Source: Bacteroidota bacterium | GTDB taxonomy: Bacteria > Bacteroidota > Bacteroidia > Cytophagales > Cyclobacteriaceae | Length of the DNA: 52,406 nt | Direction of reading: 5' to 3' | Assembly (NCBI GenBank): GCA_024280115.1 | Contig: JAJRQT010000038.1 | Span: forward strand, 1 to 52,406 | Part shown: positions 21,584 through 29,525 of the stretch, in pieces | Numbering within the stretch: position 1 is the first letter of the stretch | How the letters are laid out: each line of letters opens with the position of its first letter | Notes under the pieces: generated by a model | Database searches by the model: none | Told to the model about the DNA's origin: nothing | Seen by the model: the letters and a program-made list of their open reading frames with translations, nothing else | Program-made: the position numbers and the translations under genes

Positions 21584-21743
21584 GTAGGGTAGGCGCTGGC
21601 TATAGGGTCTTTAATTTATTTTCAAATGATGGTTCTTATAAACGTTTTACCCTAATGCTAACTGCACAGATTAAGATTAGTAACCAACATAGTATTCAGC
21701 TTTGACCTATCGGCAAGACGAATACTTAGTTGTTGTGAGCAGT

Positions 21744-22537
21744 TTATTTTTTTAAGTCTATATGGTTAGCAATGAATTTAACAAATGCATAACCTGTAAA
21801 AACTAATTCATTAAATGTTTGTAAATCAATTTGAATTCGCTCACCAATTCCAATACTTTTCGATTTGTTAATAATTTCTACAGTTACTTCTTCTCCTTTA
21901 TTTACGTAAAAGGTTTATCTATAACTATTCTTTCTCCTTTTCTAATCACTGAAATTTCCTGAGCCATCCATTTCATCATCAAAACATTTTTACTCTCTAC
22001 TTCTGTATTCGTATCAATTTCAGTAACAATTCCGGCTCTGTGTTCCAGGCACTTTCTTACATCATTTATTGACTTAATATATTCTAAGTGTATTAATGGT
22101 TTTGTTAGTTTTTGCTCAATCCCAGTAATTAAACTTGGCATATCCCGTTTTAAATATTTTTTGTTTAGTTTTTTTTCATGCTTTTCGTAGTCTTCAATGC
22201 TAAAGGTTTTTCCGTTCAGTTCCATTAATTCCGAGAAATAGTTTGCCCTACCTAAACTTAGGTTAATTGCCTTTATGATGTCATTTAAAGCATGATTAAA
22301 AATCCACATGTTCAAGTAAATTTTCTTATCACCAACATATTGTATTTCTACTAATTTGAAATGATTAAATAATGGAGGATTAGGTACTATATCAAATTCA
22401 GTTTCTTGTAGATTTGTCATGATGAAAGAAACCATATTTAATGTATTCTGAACAACTTTATTATAATCAATAATTATTTCATCAGTATTTAATTGAATCC
22501 TTCCTTTCTTTGGATTTATAGTATTTTCCATGCTCAT
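21744..22537 (-). pseudogene. Frameshifted gene of unknown function
   Basis: The intact part (22537 down to 21902) encodes 211 residues starting MSMENTINPKKGR. It then meets a stop directly after VIDKPFT. In the next frame the sequence continues without a break for about 54 codons (VNKGEEVTVEIINKSKSIGI, then an ending IANHIDLKK) to a stop at 21744. One extra base in the four-base T-run (plus-strand 21908-21911) would join them into a protein of about 264 residues. The protein is soluble, lysine-rich and has no signal peptide; I recognise no family. The break could be a real inactivating deletion or a sequencing error. It has a low-GC composition like its surroundings. Confidence 0.65.
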
Positions 22538-22904
22538 TTTTTATAATTGCTCATAACAATATAGCGCTGTATAAAATGTTGACCTAATTAGCGAAGAGGT
22601 TTTAAAAAGGAAATAGTGTTTCACAAAGGGCATAGACGCGGAACTGTGTCAGGAATGTTGAGAAGGAGTATTAATGTGTATTCAGGAATTACCCAGACTA
22701 AGAGGATCGCCAAATTTCAGAAAATGCAGCTAACACCAACAACTATATCCCATTATCAAACGGCTGAAATCAGCATGCAGGATAGTTATGCCCGAGCCAT
22801 GAAAAATAAACTAATGAATTATTACTCAAATTAAACTGATAAAATTCCACTCTTTTACGATTTGTTTTGAAGTTTGATTGGTAAATAGAAGATTTTTTTA
22901 ATTA
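22538..22904. other. Intergenic region, 367 bases
   Basis: The region holds the presumed promoter of the frameshifted gene at its left end. A 72-codon open frame from a GTG at 22616 has no recognisable protein features and no ribosome-binding site, and I do not accept it as a gene. Nothing else is visible. Confidence 0.35.
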
Positions 22905-24017
22905 TTATTTCAAAGGTCGATAATGATATGATTCTCCCCACGTCATTAAGACAACAGGATAATCCGATGCTTTCAATTCAGGGTAGGTCAATTCCAGGTA
23001 TTCCGAATCATCCCAAAACGGTACCCTGTCATCAACGGTATGCCCCAGCTCATTTTCATGTCCGGGAATAACCAGCTTGGGATCGAAACCTTTTACAATT
23101 CTGTGAATCTCATTGGTCCAGCAAGGAGGCATGAGAATATCCACTTTATGATGTTCGGACACCTTATCAATCCAATCATAGTCTATCATAAAATCACCTT
23201 CGTTGATCTGGTCTCCCATCTGGGCAAATGAGATACCCTCCGGTGAAATGATAAGCGAGACATTATTTTCATGGCTACTCATTTGATGTCCGGGATAAAT
23301 CACAACATCTATGGAAATGCCTTTATTTTCCAGGGGTAATTTTTGAATGGAATGCGCTTCTCTTTTTAAATGCGTGATTTTGTCGTGAATTGGCTGATCT
23401 TCCCACACCTGTGGAGGTGCGACGACCGGTTTATTTTGATTGAGAAACTGTTGAGCGACCCAGATATCTTTATGGTCTCTGTGCCTGTGGCTGATAAAAA
23501 GTGCATCGCATTGATCAATCAACCGGCACATGACCTCATTGGACAATGTAAAGCCATCCGACATGGCAGATTCTCCGGTCACCATGTCAAATGCAATGGT
23601 GATGGATTTTGTTCGAACTATAAATCCATGATTGTACAGTTGCCATATTTTTGCACCTTCCTCAACAGTAGTAGTCTCAATATCATTCACTGCTTTCATA
23701 ATTTGAGCATGGAAGAATTTCTGAACAGCAGGTCTTTGTGCGGCATGAACATCGTGCAGTACAGCGTCTATCAAAAGCAGACCAAGATACCTTTCTCTTG
23801 GGAGTGGGTATTGAGGGGGTAAATCGGTAATGGTTTTTTTTATTTCGGCGATAAATGCCGTTGTCTGCCTGTTCATATAATCATCTCCTTTTTTATCTAA
23901 ACAGGGATCAATGGTATTTTCGTTTTGGGCAAATGCTACAAACTGGAAGAACATCAATACCACCATGGTAATTGTCAACATTTTCCACTGTGCTATTTTA
24001 ATTAATTTCTTCTTCAT
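22905..24017 (-). CDS. Exported metallo-beta-lactamase-fold hydrolase
   Basis: The 370-residue protein has a signal peptide (MLTITMVVLMFFQFVAFA, cleavage before QNEN). The metal motif HRHRDH is at residues 177-182, giving the usual HxHxDH ligands. Further candidates are the Asp in AQMGDQ and the His residues in YPGHQMSSH and IPGHENELGH. It is expected to be a periplasmic hydrolase; the substrate is unknown, possibly a lactone or ester released from a carbohydrate. It begins 6 bases after the sialidase-like gene, so they form one operon. Its C-terminus exists a second time as a relic at 21256-21363, evidence that this locus was once duplicated. Confidence 0.85.
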   Translation of the reverse strand: MKKKLIKIAQWKMLTITMVVLMFFQFVAFAQNENTIDPCLDKKGDDYMNRQTTAFIAEIKKTITDLPPQYPLPRERYLGLLLIDAVLHDVHAAQRPAVQKFFHAQIMKAVNDIETTTVEEGAKIWQLYNHGFIVRTKSITIAFDMVTGESAMSDGFTLSNEVMCRLIDQCDALFISHRHRDHKDIWVAQQFLNQNKPVVAPPQVWEDQPIHDKITHLKREAHSIQKLPLENKGISIDVVIYPGHQMSSHENNVSLIISPEGISFAQMGDQINEGDFMIDYDWIDKVSEHHKVDILMPPCWTNEIHRIVKGFDPKLVIPGHENELGHTVDDRVPFWDDSEYLELTYPELKASDYPVVLMTWGESYHYRPLK

Positions 24018-24023
24018 GATTAT

Positions 24024-25880
24024 TTAATCTATTTTTTTCGCTTTAAAATTATCTATTTGAAACACGGCTTCCGCGATTGAATCATCAGCGCCTGGCAACG
24101 GCGGTCCCGGATCTTCGTTGGGTGTTTTTCTATTTGGAATATCCCTGTATGCTCCTGTACGGAACGAAATGCGCTCTACCGATTTCACTGCTTCCGCGAG
24201 ATTAAAATCAGTTGCAACTGCTTTATCGTTAATCCACAATGAGAATTTTCCAAAAGGTGTGGCGTCAATTTTCAAGTCTATTTTTATCCATTCTCCGGAT
24301 TTATAGTTTGATAGTACGCTTGATTTGCTTCCGTTCATCGCTTTAATTTTACCATCTTTATCCAGAGAAATCCGCACTGGCCTGTTTCCATATCGGTCAG
24401 TAATATCAATTTCAAATAGACCGTGAGTGTTCTGTTGTGCCATGACTTTGAAGCTAATCTCAACATTTTCACCTTCTTCAAATACCCTGATTGCCCTCGC
24501 ATAATCGTAGGGGTCTTTATCAGAAAGTTGTATGGATTTATTGCCATTATCCGAATTTACCAACTCTACTGGAGCCCATTTGAGATTATAGGTATTCCAT
24601 TCTATGATTGCGCCTCCGGCTTCCATATTTTCAAAATCTTCTGACACTTCTCCATGCACCTCATATTTTACTGGTGTGGGTACCCTGCTTACCCAAATGT
24701 CTTCTTTGTTCATGCTGTAGGTCAGCCACATATCCTGACCCGGGGGATTGCCATTCCCTTCGGCAATACCGCGGACATAGCATGGGCCAAAGTCTTTCCA
24801 TCTGCCAAAGAATCGTCTTGGTGGCACTTCACCCTGCACGAGCAACATATCATCGTAAATGATTCCATCTTCGCTCGTTATCACAATGAGCGGATAGCGA
24901 TACTCGTCCAATTCGATTGGATTATAAGCCATGGCAAAACGTCCGTCTTCTGTTGCCTGGCCCCAGTTTTTACCGCCAGCCATGATCAACGTTGGCGATT
25001 TTACAGGATTTGAAAAGGTAATTCCTCCATCGTATGAGATCGCACAGGTTGATCTTTTCCACAGCGCCACAATATTTCCATCTTTGCGATGATAATAGGA
25101 GAGGGCTTCTTTTGCCTCTTTTATGGTATAAAATCCATCCAGTCCCCGGTCTTCATCCCACCACTGCATGGTTTTCAATTTGTCATTCAACAGATCATTG
25201 CAAGCTGTAATAAAGCCTTTATCCCCGGATTTAGTATAAAATGGAAAGCTGGTATTACTTTCATTCCAGTTTGTATGGCTGCTGTATCGTATAAAATAAA
25301 TAGGTCCCATTTCGCCGTTTTCATAGATTTCCCGGACTACTCGTCCAATTCCACCTTCCATAAAAGGATCTTCAGAATGACCGTAGAATGCCAGGGTTAA
25401 AAATCTTCCATCGGGAGCAATATAAAAACCCATGCGCTGGTGCATCATATACCCCGTAGAGCCTTCCGGAATTTTCACACCTTCCGGTGGGTCGTATTGA
25501 GGAAAAATGACTTTTGGTTTTTCCCAGTTTCTGCCATCAACCGAGGTGGTGATCAGTGTTTGACCTGGAGGGATATGCTCGTCAATTGGATTGCTCAGAT
25601 ATTGTTGGTAAAACTTTCCATTCCAATAAGCCAGGTTGGATGCATGGTTGTATGTCCAGCCATAGTCATCGGCAAGCTCAGGATGTGTTCGGTTTACCCT
25701 GAGTGTCTGCCTGCTTTCAACACCGATGGCATATCGCAGCCTTCCTTCGTGCACATTTGGATCAATGGTAACACCGCCAATATACCGAACTGGTTCGTTG
25801 GTACTTCCTGTTTGAGCATGGGTTTTCAGGCATATTGTGAGAGATAAAAATAACAGTAGTGTAACTATTCGTGGTTTCAT
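24024..25880 (-). CDS. Secreted sialidase-superfamily (BNR-like) propeller protein with C-terminal beta-sandwich
   Basis: The 618-residue protein has a signal peptide (LLLFLSLTICLKTHA, cleavage before QTGS). Residues from about 30 to 400 form a sialidase-like six-bladed propeller, with Asp-box-like segments such as TTSVDGRNWEKP, AISYDGGITFSNP and VITSEDGIIYDD. Residues from about 420 onward look like a LamG/carbohydrate-binding beta-sandwich (FEISFK-type strands, GEWIKIDLKI, FSLWINDKAV, AVFQIDNFKAK). It is probably a glycoside hydrolase or polysaccharide lyase of unknown specificity acting outside the cytoplasm. It forms an operon with the metallo-beta-lactamase-fold hydrolase. Its 5' end was duplicated upstream and a REP hairpin sits 43 bases before its start codon. 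Confidence 0.8.
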   Translation of the reverse strand: MKPRIVTLLLFLSLTICLKTHAQTGSTNEPVRYIGGVTIDPNVHEGRLRYAIGVESRQTLRVNRTHPELADDYGWTYNHASNLAYWNGKFYQQYLSNPIDEHIPPGQTLITTSVDGRNWEKPKVIFPQYDPPEGVKIPEGSTGYMMHQRMGFYIAPDGRFLTLAFYGHSEDPFMEGGIGRVVREIYENGEMGPIYFIRYSSHTNWNESNTSFPFYTKSGDKGFITACNDLLNDKLKTMQWWDEDRGLDGFYTIKEAKEALSYYHRKDGNIVALWKRSTCAISYDGGITFSNPVKSPTLIMAGGKNWGQATEDGRFAMAYNPIELDEYRYPLIVITSEDGIIYDDMLLVQGEVPPRRFFGRWKDFGPCYVRGIAEGNGNPPGQDMWLTYSMNKEDIWVSRVPTPVKYEVHGEVSEDFENMEAGGAIIEWNTYNLKWAPVELVNSDNGNKSIQLSDKDPYDYARAIRVFEEGENVEISFKVMAQQNTHGLFEIDITDRYGNRPVRISLDKDGKIKAMNGSKSSVLSNYKSGEWIKIDLKIDATPFGKFSLWINDKAVATDFNLAEAVKSVERISFRTGAYRDIPNRKTPNEDPGPPLPGADDSIAEAVFQIDNFKAKKID

Positions 25881-26018
25881 TGCTTGTGATTTTTAAATGT
25901 TTAATGCTTTTTGTTTTATATACTTTCGGATTGCAAATCCGAAAGAGCTGAAAATAAAAGTAGTGTACCTAATTGTTGTTTCATCGTTTATGCTTTTTAA
26001 ATGCTTAATGCTTTTTCG
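25848..26018. repeat. Direct repeat of the sialidase-like gene's 5' end
   Basis: About 65 bases covering the start codon and signal-peptide codons (around 25848-25914) are repeated 104 bases further right (around 25952-26018). The right copy keeps an ATG on the minus strand (25984-25982) and encodes MKQQLGTLLLFSAL, comparable to the real MKPRIVTLLLFLSL. It then runs straight into the REP hairpin at 25923-25945. It is therefore a vestigial gene start. Confidence 0.65.
25923..25945. repeat. REP hairpin 1 (CTTTCGGATT-GCA-AATCCGAAAG)
   Basis: A perfect 10-bp stem with a GCA loop, 43 bases upstream of the sialidase-like gene's start. It is one of four copies around the RAYT gene. It lies in the orientation of the copies at 26731 and 26972. 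Confidence 0.85.
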
Positions 26019-26052
26019 GATAAATGGTGCACCGCTCTTCTCGCCCACTGCT

Positions 26053-26075
26053 CTTTCGGATTTGCAATCCGAAAG
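26053..26075. repeat. REP hairpin 2, inverted (CTTTCGGATT-TGC-AATCCGAAAG)
   Basis: The same 10-bp stem has the loop in reverse complement (TGC), so this copy is inverted relative to the others. It lies 28 bases beyond the RAYT stop codon. With copy 1 it forms a head-to-head REP pair. Confidence 0.85.
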
Positions 26076-26102
26076 CAAATACTTTTAGAATTTTCAATTC
26101 GC

Positions 26103-26648
26103 TCATTCAATAAACTCAATTTCAATTAATCCCTTTTGTCCTGCATAGTTTCTGGCGGAACTGTAAATATATTGCTCTGGTGAATCAACGATTTCAGCAG
26201 CCACCGGATTACCATGTACATAATCCAATTTTTGTTGAGTGAATGAGTTTGAAATTAATTCCTTTGCTTCATTTCCTTTTTTCCAAAATTTATAATTCTT
26301 AATTTTTGTATCATACCTTCCTGCAAATTCAAAACGATTGAGCATCCACGATCTTCTACTTTCGTTTTCTTCCAAAATGGATTTTACAATTCTTTTACTG
26401 GTAAATTTTTTAAAATCTCTCAGTATATCACTCAGGTTAATATTTTCTTTACCCGCAGCAATAAGGTGCAGATGATTGCTCATAAGGCACCATGCATATA
26501 TCACCAGCCCTTTTTCCTTTTGACAAAATTTGAGTGAGTCAATAATTATATGTTTATAAACTGGTCTTGTGAAAACATCTACCCAGTCAACCACAGTGAG
26601 CGTGAGAAAATAAATGCCTCCTTCTATTATTTGATTTTTTTGTCCCAT
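26103..26648 (-). CDS. REP-associated tyrosine transposase (RAYT, Y1 family)
   Basis: The 181-residue single-strand transposase of the IS200-like Y1 family has the HUH motif in SNHLHLIAAG (H59, H61) and the catalytic tyrosine Y143 in KLDYVHGNPV. The family's tail YIYSSARNY is also present. Length and motifs are intact, so it may be active. Such enzymes are domesticated and mobilise short REP hairpins rather than their own gene. Four REP hairpins flank it here, in both orientations. It is inserted between the sialidase-like gene and the glycoside-hydrolase-like gene on the same strand. The upstream side carries a truncated duplicate of its first 40 codons. Confidence 0.93.
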   Translation of the reverse strand: MGQKNQIIEGGIYFLTLTVVDWVDVFTRPVYKHIIIDSLKFCQKEKGLVIYAWCLMSNHLHLIAAGKENINLSDILRDFKKFTSKRIVKSILEENESRRSWMLNRFEFAGRYDTKIKNYKFWKKGNEAKELISNSFTQQKLDYVHGNPVAAEIVDSPEQYIYSSARNYAGQKGLIEIEFIE

Positions 26649-26730
26649 GTTATGAATTTAGAAAGCAATTAAATGTCCCCAAATGTTTGTTTATTACAGG
26701 CATACGGATTGTAAATCCTTGTTTTAAATG

Positions 26731-26753
26731 CTTTCGGAGTGCAAATCCGAAAG
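26731..26753. repeat. REP hairpin 3
   Basis: CTTTCGGAGT-GCA-AATCCGAAAG, one mismatch in the stem. It lies within the upstream region of the intact RAYT gene. A further right arm (AATCCGAAAG) follows at 26759-26768 at the junction with the truncated RAYT copy. Confidence 0.8.
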
Positions 26754-26760
26754 AGCTGAA

Positions 26761-26889
26761 TCCGAAAGATTTGAGTGCATCAATAATAATATGTTTATAA
26801 ACTGGTCTTGTGAAAACGTCCACCCAGTCAACCACAGTGAGCGTGAGAAAATAAATGCCTCCTTCTATTATTCGATTTTTTTGTCCCAT
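26761..26889 (-). pseudogene. Truncated RAYT copy (first about 40 codons)
   Basis: From 26889 leftward the sequence encodes MGQKNRIIEGGIYFLTLTVV and on to IIIDALK, nearly identical to the intact RAYT up to residue 40. It then changes to SFGFSSFGFALRK, which is translated REP hairpin. The HUH and tyrosine regions are absent, so it is a non-functional fragment. Confidence 0.85.
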
Positions 26890-26971
26890 GTTATGAATTT
26901 AAAAAGCAATTATATGTCTCCAAATGTTTGTTTATTACAGGCATACGGATTGCAAATCCTAGTTTTAAATG

Positions 26972-26994
26972 CTTTCGGATAGCAAATCCGAAAG
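26972..26994. repeat. REP hairpin 4
   Basis: CTTTCGGATA-GCA-AATCCGAAAG, one mismatch in the stem. It ends 15 bases before the stop codon of the glycoside-hydrolase-like gene at 27010, so it sits in that transcript's 3' flank and could act as a stabilising hairpin. Confidence 0.8.
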
Positions 26995-27009
26995 AGCTGA
27001 AAAATTGTA

Positions 27010-29463
27010 TTATTCATTATCCTTTATAATCCATATTTCCGAAACTTGTGATCCTCGCTCACCTTCGCCACAAGTCCAGGAAAATATTACCTTACCATCT
27101 TTTAAAGCATCTTCCGGTATCGGAAATTCATATATTGGCTGAACCCCGGTTTTTATAAAATCATGAACGGGAATGTCGTCTGCAGTCAATTTCATTGTTG
27201 ATCTAAAACGGCCAGTATAGGCAATTTTTATAGTGTAGGATTCATTGGGATTTAGATTGTTATATTCGATTTCCAATGGTTGATCATACAGGGTGGTAAC
27301 CTGATTCATCCATGACATAGGCGCCGCTTCACCTTCAAATCCTTTTGCCGTTATCTCATGAACCCATTCCTTGTTTTTTAATCCAACACCAAAGCTCACC
27401 CTAGGAGATTCCAGGTTCCCGGGATCCTCAATAAAAGATTTATGGGAGATGACCCTTTCCCAACTTTGCGAATTGCCAAAATTATCATAAAATCCACCAG
27501 CGCCGGGATTGCTTCTTTTAAGCATAGTTTCAATTTCCACAAGTCTTTTTTCTTCAGAATCCAGCTTTTCAACTTTATTTAACTCTGAAAATATCCATGC
27601 CACATCGTTGAGTGGGTTATCAATGTTATCGATGAAATTGCCTCTTCCGCCCATGGCGCCATGTTTTTCGATTGTCAATTGAGCACCGATACTGCTGTAC
27701 AATGAATCAGCCAAATCAAGGCATTTTTGCTTGTAACCTGCTTGTATTGGCGCTGTCCATGCTTTTGATAGTGTTACTCTGCACAGTTCGATTGCTTTGG
27801 CTGTACCCAGGGAATGACTATTGGAAAGATACGCCCTTGCCTGGCGTTCCAGGTCAGTTTCATAAATTAGCCGCTGCTGAACATAGGCGTCAAAATAGGC
27901 CCTGATCAAACCCATCTGATAGCGAAAATTTGATCTCATGGATTCTGAGGCATTATTTTCAATTTCCTGCCATTGCCATAGTGTTTGTTGTACTTTTTCA
28001 TTGGTAGTTAATGGACCCTGAATGTTTTTTTCAAGTGCCAGCAATCCTTGTGCAATATCCTCCGTATGATCCGGAGATATGAAAAACCGGGCATAATCCC
28101 TCAAGGTTTCGATGACTGATGTTTCGGGGTTCCAATCCTGGTCGCTCCAGACGAATTTATTTACATCATCATTGGTCCCCTCAGAATAGCTCAAACTTCC
28201 ATCGGCCAATTGATCAAGCGCATTGTGGATTTTCTTTTGATCTGTGGGTCTCGGATTGATACATTCTCTGCCAAGCGTGATTGCTCCTGCCAGATCCCAT
28301 TTTGGTATCGGATATTGCGAACTGAGACTGTGCGTGATGTCAGGATATCTTCGGATGGGAATATTTGCGTTTATTTTTTTCCTTATTTCTGCTAAAGTAG
28401 GTTTTACCCATGGCCCGAAAACTACTCCTCCAAGCCAATCGTATTCGCCGTTGATGTGTTTATAAAATTTATCAAACCACTCTTGCGTGGGCCGGAAAAC
28501 CAGTGGAGATATCCATATTTTGGCATTTGGGTGATATTTATGCAAAACAACCGATACTTTTTCCAGCCAGCCGAAAAGTATATCGGGTTCTAAATCTCCC
28601 GGGTCACCGCCGGGGACAAACAGATGGTCGAGCCTTGGTAGATTTGCAAATACCTCTTCTCTTTCCTGGATTTCAGCTTTTATAGTTTCCGCGTTTGTAT
28701 AATCTGAACCCATATTGGGATACCACATCCAAACATCCAGATCATATTCATTACAAATGCTCGATTGAGCTTCGATCATTTCTATTGCCGCTAGCTGCAT
28801 ATGTCTGCTCGTAAAATCATCATCTGTTCGAGGTGGCATGATTTCGATACTGTTTGCGCCAAAGATGGCAAGCTCTCTAATGTACTGATCGAATTGGGCA
28901 ACAGACCATGCATCATATGAGTTTGTTTTGGGCCGGTAGCCCAACTGGTGGCCACGAATAGGATATTTTGGTGTGCTGGATAATGTTATGTTATCAGGGA
29001 TTAAAACACTATTTTTTCTCAACTCCATCTTCCGAAGAAGTTTACCTACTCCGTAGAGCGCTCCCCTTTGGTCGTGGCCAATGATCACAATTCTATTGTG
29101 TTCAGGCATTACAATCCTATATCCCTCAGGTCCTGTTTTGTTCAGAGTATTCAGTTTATTTTGCCATTCAACAGGCAAATCTTCAACGTCATCGGATATT
29201 CCGATTACGATCAAAGGGTCGGCGTCATTTTTATACTTTTTAACCAGTTTCCAACTAATTCCGGTTCTCTTTTCTACTTCTTCCCGGAGCACTTCACTGG
29301 TTTTAAGGAGTGTTGATTTGTTTTTCTTTGAAATGAAAATATTGGCCTTTGAAAAATCCTTGAATTCGGCCATTGAATTTATACTCAAAAGAGAAAAATA
29401 AAAGATAGCTAAAGTAATTCGTGAAACATGCTTCAATTTCTTCACATTTGGGGCTGCAAACAT
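27010..29463 (-). CDS. Exported glycoside-hydrolase-like protein with GH20-type N-terminal domain
   Basis: The 817-residue protein has a signal segment (ITLAIFYFSLLSINSMA). Residues of about 35-165 form the alpha/beta domain found before GH20 and GH67 barrels (VIGISDD, GPEGYRIVM, IIGHDQRGALYGVGKLLR). The following RGHQLGYRPKTNSYD and FGANSIEIMPPR segments look like the start of a TIM barrel (about 175-450) with DLDVWMWYPNMG, LFVPGGDPGD and IWISPLVF strands. The C-terminal part is helical, then beta-rich (GRFRSTMKLTADDIPVHDF). The specificity is unknown, but hexosaminidase- or glucuronidase-like chemistry is plausible. It lies 62 bases downstream of the DUF3748-like gene and is probably in the same operon. 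Confidence 0.8.
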   Translation of the reverse strand: MFAAPNVKKLKHVSRITLAIFYFSLLSINSMAEFKDFSKANIFISKKNKSTLLKTSEVLREEVEKRTGISWKLVKKYKNDADPLIVIGISDDVEDLPVEWQNKLNTLNKTGPEGYRIVMPEHNRIVIIGHDQRGALYGVGKLLRKMELRKNSVLIPDNITLSSTPKYPIRGHQLGYRPKTNSYDAWSVAQFDQYIRELAIFGANSIEIMPPRTDDDFTSRHMQLAAIEMIEAQSSICNEYDLDVWMWYPNMGSDYTNAETIKAEIQEREEVFANLPRLDHLFVPGGDPGDLEPDILFGWLEKVSVVLHKYHPNAKIWISPLVFRPTQEWFDKFYKHINGEYDWLGGVVFGPWVKPTLAEIRKKINANIPIRRYPDITHSLSSQYPIPKWDLAGAITLGRECINPRPTDQKKIHNALDQLADGSLSYSEGTNDDVNKFVWSDQDWNPETSVIETLRDYARFFISPDHTEDIAQGLLALEKNIQGPLTTNEKVQQTLWQWQEIENNASESMRSNFRYQMGLIRAYFDAYVQQRLIYETDLERQARAYLSNSHSLGTAKAIELCRVTLSKAWTAPIQAGYKQKCLDLADSLYSSIGAQLTIEKHGAMGGRGNFIDNIDNPLNDVAWIFSELNKVEKLDSEEKRLVEIETMLKRSNPGAGGFYDNFGNSQSWERVISHKSFIEDPGNLESPRVSFGVGLKNKEWVHEITAKGFEGEAAPMSWMNQVTTLYDQPLEIEYNNLNPNESYTIKIAYTGRFRSTMKLTADDIPVHDFIKTGVQPIYEFPIPEDALKDGKVIFSWTCGEGERGSQVSEIWIIKDNE

Positions 29464-29525
29464 ATTGGGGTTTATTTATTAGTGGTTCTATGAATCTTGA
29501 TTTCGCATATATGGAGATAATTAAA

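Larger units (their letters stand above)
21051..21743. other. Decayed intergenic zone rich in palindromic repeats
   Basis: Nearly 700 bases without an intact gene. The zone holds three separate hairpin repeats (21065-21087, 21363-21385, 21559-21583) and the relic of a hydrolase C-terminus at 21256-21363. The remaining sequence looks neutral. The zone is typical of a spot where repeats and rearrangements have accumulated. Confidence 0.6.
26530..27001. repeat. Tandem direct repeat of RAYT 5' end plus upstream region
   Basis: A unit of about 231 bases occurs at 26530-26760 and again at 26771-27001, offset 241 bases, with few differences. Each unit holds the first roughly 40 RAYT codons, the leader, a half-hairpin (ACGGATT...AAATCCT) and one REP hairpin. 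The two units are joined at a half-REP (AATCCGAAAG at 26759-26768). Confidence 0.85.

Noticed and set aside
22616..22834. 72-codon open frame starting at GTG in an intergenic region
   Set aside because: There is no ribosome-binding site, no recognisable motif and no coding-like composition.
25893..26088. Two overlapping open frames across REP hairpins (61 and 63 codons, opposite strands)
   Set aside because: Their sequences are translations of the REP palindromes and of the duplicated gene start, not independent genes.
25848..27001. Regularly repeated hairpins considered as a CRISPR array
   Set aside because: There are only four copies, the spacing is irregular, one is inverted and no cas genes are present. 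The pattern is REP-type.
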